A DNA stretch of 5,911 nt from NCBI GenBank assembly GCA_046727955.1, contig JBKPDO010000259.1, forward strand, positions 1 through 5,911. Reading direction: 5' to 3'. Positions within the stretch are counted from its first letter, which is position 1; the number at the start of each line of letters is the position of its first letter. Made by a program: the position numbers and the translations under genes. Shown one piece after another: positions 1-4,950 of this stretch. The DNA is from DASVXQ01 sp046727955. GTDB taxonomy: Bacteria; Actinomycetota; CALGFH01. The notes beneath the pieces are model-generated. The model was not told the origin of the DNA. It saw only the letters and a list, made by a program, of their open reading frames with translations, and made no database searches.

Positions 1-54
1 CGCCGCGACCCCGGCATGTTTGCCCACTGGCAGTTGAACCGCGCGGCCTGGTGA
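1..54 (+). CDS. Group II intron reverse transcriptase/maturase, C-terminal end (partial)
   Basis: The window opens inside a reading frame whose last 17 codons read RRDPGMFAHWQLNRAAW and stop at TGA (52-54). The 'xP-x-(L/M)-F-x-H-W' ending is typical of the C-terminus of bacterial group II intron-encoded reverse transcriptase/maturases. Those proteins splice their host intron and copy it into DNA targets. The identification rests mainly on what follows: 12 nt after the stop begins a 34-nt domain V hairpin, then a domain VI, the usual order at an intron 3' end. The polymerase, maturase and any endonuclease domains lie upstream of the window, so whether the enzyme is intact cannot be judged. The peptide alone would be too short to identify; it is convincing only with the RNA structure beside it. 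Confidence 0.75.
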   Translation, partial: RRDPGMFAHWQLNRAAW

Positions 55-66
55 TCAGGGCGACAA

Positions 67-100
67 GAGCCCGGTGAGCCGAGAGGCTCACGCCGGGATC
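67..100 (+). ncRNA. Group II intron domain V (catalytic hairpin)
   Basis: The hairpin is 34 nt, the canonical domain V length. The lower stem pairs 67-74 with 93-100, there is a two-base bulge C91-G92 on the 3' side, the upper stem pairs TGAGCC (75-80) with GGCTCA (85-90), and a GAGA (GNRA) tetraloop caps it at 81-84. The catalytic AGC triad is at 68-70. One departure is that G69 faces A98, where a G-U wobble is usual in this family. This could be a real variant or a sign of early decay. Confidence 0.82.
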
Positions 101-103
101 TGT

Positions 104-137
104 GGGAGCCGGGGGGTGCAACTCCCCCCGGCCACCC
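104..137 (+). ncRNA. Group II intron domain VI (branch-point hairpin)
   Basis: Three nucleotides after domain V, GGG (104-106) pairs with CCC (135-137), and C109-G116 pairs with C124-G131 as a GC-only stem around the loop TGCAACT (117-123). A134 is left unpaired on the 3' side, six bases before the predicted 3' splice site. That is close to the usual position of the branch-point adenosine. Pairings were assigned by eye. Confidence 0.68.
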
Positions 138-161
138 GACCGGGGTCCAGCGGTGGTCCGC

Positions 162-1229
162 TCACACGGTGATGACGAGCTTTCCGCGAGTGTGGCCTGC
201 TTCGAGATGCCGGATGGCCTCGGGGACCTCGCGCAGCGAGTAGGTCCTGCCGATGACCGGTGTGACCTTGCCGGCCTCGGCGAGCTCCCGCAAGGTTTGA
301 AGGTCTTCCTGTCGCGGCTTCGAGGCCAGCATCCGCAGCCGCTGGCCCACGAACCGTGACAGCACGGGCGCCCGAAGGCTGCGATCGAAGCCTCCCAGCC
401 ACCGTCCTGCCCCTTCACCGCCAACGATGACCAGCGTCCCCCGGGGAGTGAGGGCACGTCGGAGCTGCGACAGCGAACGGCGGCCCGCGGTGTCGAGGAT
501 GAGGTCCCAGTGGAGTGTCCCGTCGGTGATGTCGTCGCGGGTGTAGTCGATGACGTGGTCTGCGCCGATGGATCGGACCAGGTCGACCTGGGTCGTGCTG
601 CAGACCCCGGTCACTTCCGCACCGAAGGCTTTGGCCAGCTGCACGGCGAACGCCCCGACGCCTCCGGCCGCCCCGATGATCAAGACCTTCTGCCCTGGCT
701 TGACCTCTCCGCTGTCGCGAAGCCCCTGGAGGGCGGCGAACCCGGAGATGGGGACGGCCGCGGCCTGCTCGAAGGTGAGGGTTGCCGGCTTGGGGGCAAC
801 GTTGTCCTCTGGAGCGCAGGCGTACTCGGCGAAGGAGCCGTCGCACCAGCCGAACACGTCATCACCCGGCTGGAATCGGGTCACGTTCTCGCCGACCGCC
901 GCGACGCGCCCGGCGACATCCATGCCCCGAACGCGGACCTTGGGTTTACGCAGCCCGAGAGCTGGGACAACGATGCGGATCAGGTATGGCAGGCCGGTCA
1001 TGACGTGCCAGTCGCCCCGATGGAGGCCAGCCGCATAGACCTGCACCAGCACCTCGTTGTCCTTGGGCACCGGCTTGTCGATGTCCCTGAGCTCCAGGAC
1101 ATCTGCGGAGCCGTAGGCGTCTTGGACGATGGCCTGCATCGTGGTCCCCCGGCTCGTGGCGGGCTTGGGTCCGTCGTCGACCCTCACCGCAGTCACAGGG
1201 GCGGACGTCGTCTCACGCGGTGCATCCAT
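162..1229 (-). CDS. Zinc-free MDR-family NAD(P)-dependent oxidoreductase (quinone oxidoreductase/alcohol dehydrogenase-like)
   Basis: A 355-residue member of the medium-chain dehydrogenase/reductase superfamily, predicted cytoplasmic, using NAD(P)H to reduce or oxidise a small carbonyl, quinone or alcohol substrate that the sequence does not reveal. A GroES-like N-terminal domain runs from about residue 31 to 150. A Rossmann fold follows, with the nucleotide-binding motif GAAGGVG at 186-192 after the strand KVLIIG. The Cys/His ligands of zinc-dependent alcohol dehydrogenases are not apparent, which places it with the quinone oxidoreductase-like, zinc-free branch. The upstream Met is chosen as start because GGAGG (1237-1241) lies 7 nt before it. 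Homologues usually begin near MQAIVQD, which here is Met31 (ATG at 1137-1139), also behind a G-rich stretch, so a 325-residue product is a real alternative. It is divergent from a TetR gene and is the likely target of that regulator. The family assignment is strong; the substrate is unknown. Confidence 0.9.
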   Translation of the reverse strand: MDAPRETTSAPVTAVRVDDGPKPATSRGTTMQAIVQDAYGSADVLELRDIDKPVPKDNEVLVQVYAAGLHRGDWHVMTGLPYLIRIVVPALGLRKPKVRVRGMDVAGRVAAVGENVTRFQPGDDVFGWCDGSFAEYACAPEDNVAPKPATLTFEQAAAVPISGFAALQGLRDSGEVKPGQKVLIIGAAGGVGAFAVQLAKAFGAEVTGVCSTTQVDLVRSIGADHVIDYTRDDITDGTLHWDLILDTAGRRSLSQLRRALTPRGTLVIVGGEGAGRWLGGFDRSLRAPVLSRFVGQRLRMLASKPRQEDLQTLRELAEAGKVTPVIGRTYSLREVPEAIRHLEAGHTRGKLVITV

Positions 1230-1236
1230 GTTCGTG

Positions 1237-1253
1237 CCTCCTCGATCGGGAGG
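1237..1253 (-). promoter_or_regulatory. Hairpin that would mask the oxidoreductase ribosome-binding site
   Basis: In the oxidoreductase mRNA the Shine-Dalgarno GGAGG (1241-1237) is preceded by its exact complement CCTCC (1253-1249), separated by a 7-nt loop (1248-1242). The five GC-rich pairs would occlude the site for the upstream Met start. The downstream Met31 start would not be affected directly. Whether the hairpin forms in the cell is unknown. Confidence 0.45.
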
Positions 1254-1306
1254 CGGACCTGCCCTAGAGACGAGACCGTCCGATCCTCCTCAGCGCCCTC
1301 CGGCGG

Positions 1307-1319
1307 CTTACGACGTAAG
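1307..1319. promoter_or_regulatory. Second operator candidate, 6-1-6 palindrome
   Basis: CTTACG-A-CGTAAG is a perfect dyad covering the 3' part of the oxidoreductase -10 and its expected transcription start. Its half-site differs from that of the 1324-1338 dyad but recurs, with wider spacing, at 1352-1357 and 1374-1379. Confidence 0.5.
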
Positions 1320-1345
1320 ATATCCATACAGTGTATGGTTGTCAA
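1317..1345 (-). promoter_or_regulatory. Sigma70-type promoter of the oxidoreductase gene
   Basis: On the - strand a consensus -35 TTGACA (1345-1340) is followed after exactly 17 nt by TATCTT (1322-1317), a 4/6 match to the -10. This points at the oxidoreductase start codon about 88 bases downstream, giving a leader of roughly 80 nt. Two palindromes overlap it: one lies wholly in the spacer and one covers the -10 and start region. Confidence 0.68.
1324..1338. promoter_or_regulatory. Probable TetR operator, 7-1-7 palindrome
   Basis: CCATACA-G-TGTATGG is a perfect inverted repeat of 7 bp arms around one base. It lies between the -35 and -10 of the oxidoreductase promoter and 74 bp before the TetR start codon. 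The short, nearly gapless dyad of about 15 bp and the position inside a divergent promoter are typical of TetR-family operators. A bound dimer would block the oxidoreductase promoter and could also cover the regulator's own promoter. Assignment to the adjacent TetR is inferred from position. Confidence 0.65.
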
Positions 1346-1350
1346 CTACA

Positions 1351-1380
1351 GCGTAAGGCTGTCGACCCTTGGACTTACGC
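1351..1380. repeat. Spaced inverted repeat GCGTAAG / CTTACGC
   Basis: GCGTAAG (1351-1357) and CTTACGC (1374-1380) form perfect 7-bp arms separated by 16 bp, between the 7-1-7 palindrome and the TetR start codon. The arms carry the same CGTAAG half-site as the dyad at 1307-1319. It could be a second protein-binding site or an RNA hairpin in the regulator's leader. Confidence 0.45.
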
Positions 1381-1411
1381 CCGTACGTTCGCTTCCACAG
1401 CGAGGACCGAG

Positions 1412-2125
1412 ATGACCACCCAGACCGACCCGAACCCACCGCCCCGGATCCCCCTGACCAAACAGCGGGTGCTGGGTGCCGCCGTCGCCCTTGCCGACCG
1501 AGACGGCGTCCGGTCGCTCAGCATGCGCAAGCTCGCCCGCGAGCTCGGGGTCGAGGCCATGTCGCTGTACCACCACGTGGCCAACAAGCACGACATCCTG
1601 GACGGCATCGTCGACGTCGTCTTCAGCGAGATCGATCTGCCCTCCGGGGAAGGCGACTGGAAGGCGGCCATGCGCCAGCGGGCGATCTCGGCCCGTGAGG
1701 CGCTCCTGCGCCACCCCTGGGCCACCGGCCTGATGGAGTCGCGGTCCACACCCGGTCCCGCGACGTTGCGACACCACGACGCCGTGCTCGGCATCCTGCG
1801 AACCGCAGGCTTCTCGGTCGAGCTGGCCGCCCACGCGTTCTCCGTGCTCGACAGCTACATCTACGGATTCGCCCTCCAGGAGGCGAACCTCCCGTTCGAC
1901 ACGCCGGAGGATACCGCCGAGGTGGCCCAAGCGATCATGGCGGAGTTCCCGGCCGACCGGTACTCCCACCTCACCGAGCTCACCGTGGAGCACGTCCTCC
2001 AGCCCGGCTACAACTACGGGAACGAGTACCTGTTCGGGCTCGACCTGATCCTCGACGGCCTCGAGCGGGCCCTTGACACCGCTCAGTCCCGGTCGGCATC
2101 GCCGCGACGTCGGACAAAACGGTAG
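1412..2125 (+). CDS. TetR/AcrR-family repressor with a TetR-type C-terminal domain
   Basis: A 237-residue DNA-binding repressor, the usual length for a TetR protein. Residues 15-62 form the N-terminal helical DNA-binding domain. Its helix-turn-helix is at about 36-58, where LARELGV-x-x-MSLYHHV is the recognition region and 'NKHDIL' the common closing motif. The larger C-terminal part (about 80-225), including HPWATGLMESR and the GFALQE helix, resembles the TetR_C-type ligand-binding domain of the classic tetracycline-repressor subgroup. The start ATG is preceded by GAGGA (1402-1406) at 5 nt. The open frame reaches back to 1331, but that would put coding sequence inside the operator palindrome. 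It is divergent from the oxidoreductase with 182 bp between start codons. The simplest reading is a local repressor of that enzyme and of itself, released by the enzyme's substrate or a related compound. The ligand is unknown. Confidence 0.9.
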   Translation: MTTQTDPNPPPRIPLTKQRVLGAAVALADRDGVRSLSMRKLARELGVEAMSLYHHVANKHDILDGIVDVVFSEIDLPSGEGDWKAAMRQRAISAREALLRHPWATGLMESRSTPGPATLRHHDAVLGILRTAGFSVELAAHAFSVLDSYIYGFALQEANLPFDTPEDTAEVAQAIMAEFPADRYSHLTELTVEHVLQPGYNYGNEYLFGLDLILDGLERALDTAQSRSASPRRRTKR

Positions 2126-2239
2126 ACAGCCATCCCTGCCCGACCCGAGGAATCGTCAAATCCTGCGGATCGCCGGTCTTGCATGATCACGCGACGACCT
2201 CGTCGATCTCCTCCTCTTCCGACTCTTCCGAAGTGACCA
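2126..2239. other. Non-coding stretch between the regulator and the transposase remnant
   Basis: No convincing gene or U-tailed terminator is visible. It holds a short dyad, CGACGA-CC-TCGTCG (2192-2205). On the - strand one short frame ends in an acidic run (SEESEEEEIDEVVA, stop at 2187-2189). That frame is not continuous with any recognisable domain. Confidence 0.5.
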
Positions 2240-2718
2240 ATTCAAGCGGGTGCGGATCACCAACCGGAACTGCCCGACGCGGTCTTTGAGGCCATGAGCA
2301 GGTTGCGGGCTTGCTGCGCCACCCACGCTCCCAGAGGATGCGCGGTCACCCCGGCACGTGGACCCGCCCGGGTCGCCACCTCGCCCACCATCAGCACGCA
2401 CAGCCGCTTGAGGAACACCGTGTCGACGGTGAACAAGTCCACCGCCAGCACACCCTTGGCCTGCGCCCGCAGGAACCGCCGCCAGGAGACGGCCGTCCGC
2501 TTGGGCGCTGGGTCAACACCGGCTCGTTGGAGGATGGTCCACACGGTGCTGGCCGGTCCCGTCGCCGAGTCGGCACAGCTCGCCGTGGATGCGGCGCCAG
2601 CCCAGGTCGGATGCTCCCTGGCCAGCCGACCCACCAACGCGCGCAGTCGGTCGTCACGGTCGGCCGTGTGCACCCGATCCGTGACGTCGCACCCTTCAGG
2701 GCGCCCCCGGCCGATTGG
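2240..2718 (-). pseudogene. Remnant of an rve/IS3-like insertion sequence transposase
   Basis: Pieces in different frames line up, in order, with integrase-type transposases common in actinobacteria. First come RGRP...ALVGRLAREHPTW, then (frame changed near 2601) WRRIHGELCRLG, then (frame restored near 2555) ASTVWTILQRAGVDPAPKR. Next is the start of the catalytic core, FLRAQAKGVLAVDLFTVDT...GVTAHPLGAWVAQQARNLLM, and after a third break near 2293, LKDRVGQFRLVIR. The first catalytic Asp survives (AVDL). The second is lost: the family's 'RDRD' region reads RTRLN here. The C-terminal half with the catalytic Glu is absent. The N-terminal helix-turn-helix region is also missing, so both ends and any terminal repeats are gone. 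It sits 13 nt downstream of the propeller gene's stop. It cannot encode an active enzyme. Confidence 0.8.
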
Positions 2719-2730
2719 AACGTAGTCAGC

Positions 2731-3942
2731 TCAGATGGGGAGCTGTGACCGCCAGCTCTGGCCGCCGTCGACGGTGGCGAGGATCACCCCCCGTCCGGCG
2801 GCGTCACTGCCCACTACCCAGCCGCGCGTGGCGCTGGCGAAGCTGACCGACATCGGCTCGGAGTCGGTGGACAGCCTCGTCCGCGGGATGCCGGGGCGGC
2901 CCTGCAGCCGGCTGCCGCCCTGGCTGATCAGCACCGCACCGGTGGAATCAGCGGCCGGCGTGGGGCTGAGCAGGAACGCCCGTCTCGGGTCGATCACCGA
3001 GAACGGGCCGGGGTAGCTGCCGGGCCCGAACGGCACGCCCAGCTCGCCGTACACGGCGAGCACACCGCGCCAGTGGGCGCCAGCGTCGCCGGTGGCGTAC
3101 AGCGCGTAGGGGTGGGACCCGGCCGCACCCTCGCCGGAGTCGAACTGCACCCAGGCCGCGCCCGGCGCGGCGCACTGCAGCCCGGCGGAGGGAGCGTAGG
3201 TGTAGGTGGTCAGCGGCAGGGTGAAGCTTGGCCTCGAGCCCCAGCTCCGGCCGCCGTCGGTGGAGCGCCACACCCTGGTGCGGCTGGCCAGCCAGCCATC
3301 GTTCGCGGAGGTGAAGCAGACCGACTGCGGTGGCGCCGGCACGGCCAACGCCGACCAGGTCCGGCCGCCGTCGCGGGTGTGCACCAGGGTGGTGGCCGGT
3401 ATCCGCCGCTCGCCCGGAAGGTCGCCACCGGCGACGCCCCAGCCCTCGCTGCGGCTGGAGAAGTGGACGCTCCGCAGCGGTCGCACCCTGGGCTGGCCGA
3501 GCTGGCGCCAGTGCTGGCCGCCGTCGACGGTGCCGAGCAGGATGCCGTCGCCCAGCGCCCAACCGGTCGACGCGTCGACGAAGTCGACGTCGTGCAGGTC
3601 CTGGGCGCCGCGCCAGACGCGGACCCAGCTCTGCCCGCCGTCCCTGGTGGTAAGGATGGTGCCCTTGCCGACCGCGAAGGCGATCTGGGTGCCGATGGCC
3701 TGGACCGCCTCCAACGGCTCGACGCGGCCCAGGGGGAGCGTGGTGGTGGGCCCCGGCGGCGGGGGCGAGGGACTGGGGTGGCTCCGCCCGGGATTCAGCG
3801 CCACCGTGGTGGGCGGCGCGGGTGCCGCGATCCCGCTGTCGGGCGTTGCGGACCGGTGGCCGGTGGAGCGGGCGATGAAGGAACCTGTGACGGCCGCGGC
3901 GGCGATGAACACCACGGCGACGACGATACGGACTGGTCGCAT
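2731..3942 (-). CDS. Exported Ycf48/BNR-type beta-propeller protein with Asp-box repeats
   Basis: A 403-residue protein with an N-terminal hydrophobic segment (residues 5-24 after MRPVR) that acts as signal peptide or membrane anchor; no lipobox cysteine is present. A low-complexity Ser/Pro/Thr linker (about 30-72) is followed by a beta-propeller. Six Asp-box motifs of the form S/T-x-D-x-G-x-x-W are visible near residues 98, 138, 189, 227, 284 and 390, with a degenerate one near 339. Several blades also carry the 'F-x-x-x-x-x-GW' pattern (about 121, 161, 210, 369). This layout fits Ycf48/photosystem-assembly-like and BNR/sialidase-like propellers. Sialidase catalytic residues are not recognisable, so a binding or scaffolding role outside the membrane is more likely than hydrolysis. 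The start is backed by GGGGAGG 5 nt upstream. It lies 85 bp downstream of the lipoprotein gene, same strand, with a matching start region. The function in this organism is unknown. Confidence 0.88.
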   Translation of the reverse strand: MRPVRIVVAVVFIAAAAVTGSFIARSTGHRSATPDSGIAAPAPPTTVALNPGRSHPSPSPPPPGPTTTLPLGRVEPLEAVQAIGTQIAFAVGKGTILTTRDGGQSWVRVWRGAQDLHDVDFVDASTGWALGDGILLGTVDGGQHWRQLGQPRVRPLRSVHFSSRSEGWGVAGGDLPGERRIPATTLVHTRDGGRTWSALAVPAPPQSVCFTSANDGWLASRTRVWRSTDGGRSWGSRPSFTLPLTTYTYAPSAGLQCAAPGAAWVQFDSGEGAAGSHPYALYATGDAGAHWRGVLAVYGELGVPFGPGSYPGPFSVIDPRRAFLLSPTPAADSTGAVLISQGGSRLQGRPGIPRTRLSTDSEPMSVSFASATRGWVVGSDAAGRGVILATVDGGQSWRSQLPI

Positions 3943-3949
3943 AGCGACC
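3935..3949 (-). promoter_or_regulatory. Palindrome enclosing the propeller gene's start codon
   Basis: In the sense direction GGTCGC-TAT-GCGACC is a perfect 6-3-6 dyad. A and U of the AUG lie in the 3-nt loop and the G in the stem, and the 5' arm overlaps the end of the Shine-Dalgarno region. An mRNA hairpin here would hinder initiation. The lipoprotein gene has the same arrangement at 4542-4556. Confidence 0.55.
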
Positions 3950-3989
3950 TCCCCTACGGAAGCGCGACCCTCATGTGTGGTCGAGCATC

Positions 3990-4009
3990 GCTGCGCCGTC
4001 GGGCGCAGC
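3990..4009 (-). terminator. Intergenic hairpin between lipoprotein and propeller genes
   Basis: GCTGCGCC (3990-3997) and GGCGCAGC (4002-4009) form a perfect 8-bp stem around a 4-nt loop, beginning 18 nt beyond the lipoprotein stop codon. No U-tract follows in either direction, so it is more likely an attenuator, an RNA-processing or stability element, or a weak terminator than a standard intrinsic terminator. It could set different expression levels for two co-transcribed genes. Confidence 0.42.
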
Positions 4010-4027
4010 CATGAGGCGTGATATCCG

Positions 4028-4549
4028 TTAGCTGCAGTCGTTCAGGATGGTCATGTACCAGCCGTACTTGTCGGCGGGAGCGGCGGTGAAATGCGCGTGT
4101 CCCTGGTCGACCGCGTGCAGCGAGGCTGGGTAGTCGTGGGTGAAGCTGCACAGGTAGTCGCCGCGCGCAGCGTTGGCGGTGCAGCCGACCAACTGCAGGT
4201 TGACCGCGGTGCGGTGCATGGCCACCAGGTTGACGCGAGCGATCGGCGTGGTCACGTGGCCGAGCGCGACCAGGTCGTTGTGGTTGTAGGCCACCGTCAA
4301 GTAGCGCATCGCCGCCTGCGGGGTCGCGAAGTACAGCCTGGGCGGCGCGGTGGGAGCGGTGGGCGTTGATCCCCGCAGCAGACGAGGGCCGGCGGCGGTC
4401 GGCGCGGGCGGCGGTGTGGTGGCGGCGGGTGTCGCGGCGGCTGGAGCAGCAGCCGCGGACGGGTGGACGGCGGTGCGCTGGGCCGCGCAGCCGGCGACGG
4501 CCAGGGCGGCGGCGAACACGAATGTGGTGATGGTCCTGACTGGTCGCAT
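4028..4549 (-). CDS. Small secreted lipoprotein of unknown function
   Basis: A 173-residue predicted lipoprotein. MRPVR is followed by a hydrophobic stretch and the lipobox V-A-G-C with the lipidated Cys at residue 21, so the mature protein should be anchored on the outer face of the membrane. An Ala/Pro/Thr-rich linker (about 25-70) leads to a compact domain (about 72-173) starting YFATPQAAMRYLTVAYN. It has Cys123, Cys134 and Cys172, of which the first two could form a disulphide. I do not recognise the domain; the helix-rich start and 'N-x-x-D' hint at an NTF2-like fold, but this is weak. The chosen ATG has GGGGGGAGGG just upstream and puts the signal peptide at the N-terminus. A longer frame from 4621 would add 24 residues ahead of the signal and is rejected. 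It probably works with the downstream propeller protein, whose start region it shares. Confidence 0.85.
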   Translation of the reverse strand: MRPVRTITTFVFAAALAVAGCAAQRTAVHPSAAAAPAAATPAATTPPPAPTAAGPRLLRGSTPTAPTAPPRLYFATPQAAMRYLTVAYNHNDLVALGHVTTPIARVNLVAMHRTAVNLQLVGCTANAARGDYLCSFTHDYPASLHAVDQGHAHFTAAPADKYGWYMTILNDCS

Positions 4550-4556
4550 GGCGACC
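4542..4556 (-). promoter_or_regulatory. Palindrome enclosing the lipoprotein gene's start codon
   Basis: Sense-strand GGTCGC-CAT-GCGACC is a perfect 6-3-6 dyad around the AUG, identical to that of the propeller gene except for the first loop base. GGGGGGAG lies just 5' and would remain accessible. The 12 nt from the start codon, ATGCGACCAGTC, are identical in the two genes. Confidence 0.55.
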
Positions 4557-4730
4557 CTCCCCCCGGAGCAAGACGACCCCTTTTGTGGGATCACGGCAAC
4601 AGCGTGGGCCGGGCCGGTCACGGCACGGCGACGGGCGAGCCTCGCGGCAGGTGCGAAACGGACTCGGCCCGGTCGCGATCAGCGATCGGAACGACCACGA
4701 CCACGCACCACTGGAGGTCGGGGCGGGCAC
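4557..4730. other. Intergenic region upstream of the lipoprotein gene
   Basis: I see no gene here on either strand. It should contain the - strand promoter of the lipoprotein/propeller pair, but no good -35/-10 pair is apparent. This is common in high-GC actinobacteria, where non-consensus or alternative-sigma promoters are frequent. Confidence 0.4.
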
Positions 4731-4927
4731 GTGGACCAGCAGCGCGACTTGTTCATCAGCTACACCGGCGCCGCCAGGCCTGGGCGGAGTGGACCGGCAC
4801 CCCGGGACGTCAGTGCCTCGAGGAACAGGCGGTGGCGCTGCTGCGGCAGAGGGTCGGCGCCGAGCGATCGACAGACCCAGGCCAGCTGACCAACCGGCTC
4901 GGTCGGCGGCGAAGCGCCCGCCGATGA
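4731..4927 (+). pseudogene. Frameshifted remnant of a TIR-domain protein gene
   Basis: From a GTG at 4731 the frame reads VDQQRDLFISYTGAARP, matching the first beta strand and box 1 of bacterial TIR domains (R-D-x-F-(I/V)-S-Y-T-x-x-D). The next expected motif, W-A-E-W followed by an 'LEE' helix, appears at once but in another frame: WAEW at 4781-4792, then CLEEQAVALLRQ. One missing base near 4780 would join them as SYTGAARPWAEW, very close to the actinobacterial form SYTGADRPWAEW, with Ala in place of the box-1 Asp. The second frame stays open to a TGA at 4925-4927 but shows no further TIR motif, including the glutamate region needed for NAD cleavage. The rest of the gene is lost. Intact relatives are NADases or signalling adaptors in immunity. 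This copy should be non-functional. Confidence 0.6.
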
Positions 4928-4941
4928 GTTTGGAGTCGGCC

Positions 4942-4950
4942 TGGTCTAAT
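4942..4950 (+). promoter_or_regulatory. Candidate extended -10 promoter of the hydrolase gene
   Basis: TGG-TCTAAT has the extended -10 TG one base before a hexamer matching TATAAT at five of six positions. It would start transcription near 4957, giving a leader of about 40 nt before the ATG at 4996. No convincing -35 lies at normal spacing, as is tolerated for extended -10 promoters. A dyad, CGTGG-AGCG-CCACG (4951-4964), sits on the expected start point and could be an operator or a 5' leader hairpin. Confidence 0.5.

Larger units (their letters stand above)
1..140 (+). mobile_element. 3' end of a bacterial group II intron (retroelement)
   Basis: A maturase C-terminus, domain V and domain VI follow one another in the order that ends a group II intron. 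The predicted 3' boundary is after base 140, where the sequence reads CACCCGAC: a candidate bulged branch-point A at 134 and an A-Y dinucleotide at 139-140. The downstream exon would start at 141, 21 nt from the stop codon of the convergent oxidoreductase gene. Insertion in an intergenic spot behind a gene is common for bacterial introns, especially those that target terminator hairpins. The 5' end and the upstream exon are outside the window, so subclass and mobility cannot be decided. Confidence 0.78.

Noticed and set aside
1331..1411. Longer TetR start at 1331
   Set aside because: It would place coding sequence in the operator and the oxidoreductase promoter, and has no TetR-like residues. 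ATG 1412 has a good Shine-Dalgarno and fits the family N-terminus.
510..1415. Long + strand open frame opposite the oxidoreductase
   Set aside because: It has no recognisable domain and its composition is that of antisense high-GC coding DNA. The opposite strand encodes a clear MDR enzyme with a nucleotide-binding motif.
2192..2205. CGACGA-CC-TCGTCG dyad as terminator of the TetR gene
   Set aside because: The 2-nt loop is unfavourable, the stem is short and there is no U-tract; it is too common by chance in GC-rich DNA.
2758..3532. 19-bp exact repeat CTGGCCGCCGTCGACGGTG at 2758-2776 and 3514-3532, with shorter copies between
   Set aside because: Explained by coding of repeated Asp-box motifs (T-V-D-G-G-Q) in the propeller, not by a separate DNA element.
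3073..4021. Long + strand open frames opposite the propeller gene
   Set aside because: They are antisense shadows. The - strand frame has a signal segment, six Asp boxes and a strong ribosome-binding site.
4550..4621. Upstream start for the lipoprotein at 4621
   Set aside because: It would bury the signal peptide 24 residues in and run through the ribosome-binding site of the internal ATG.
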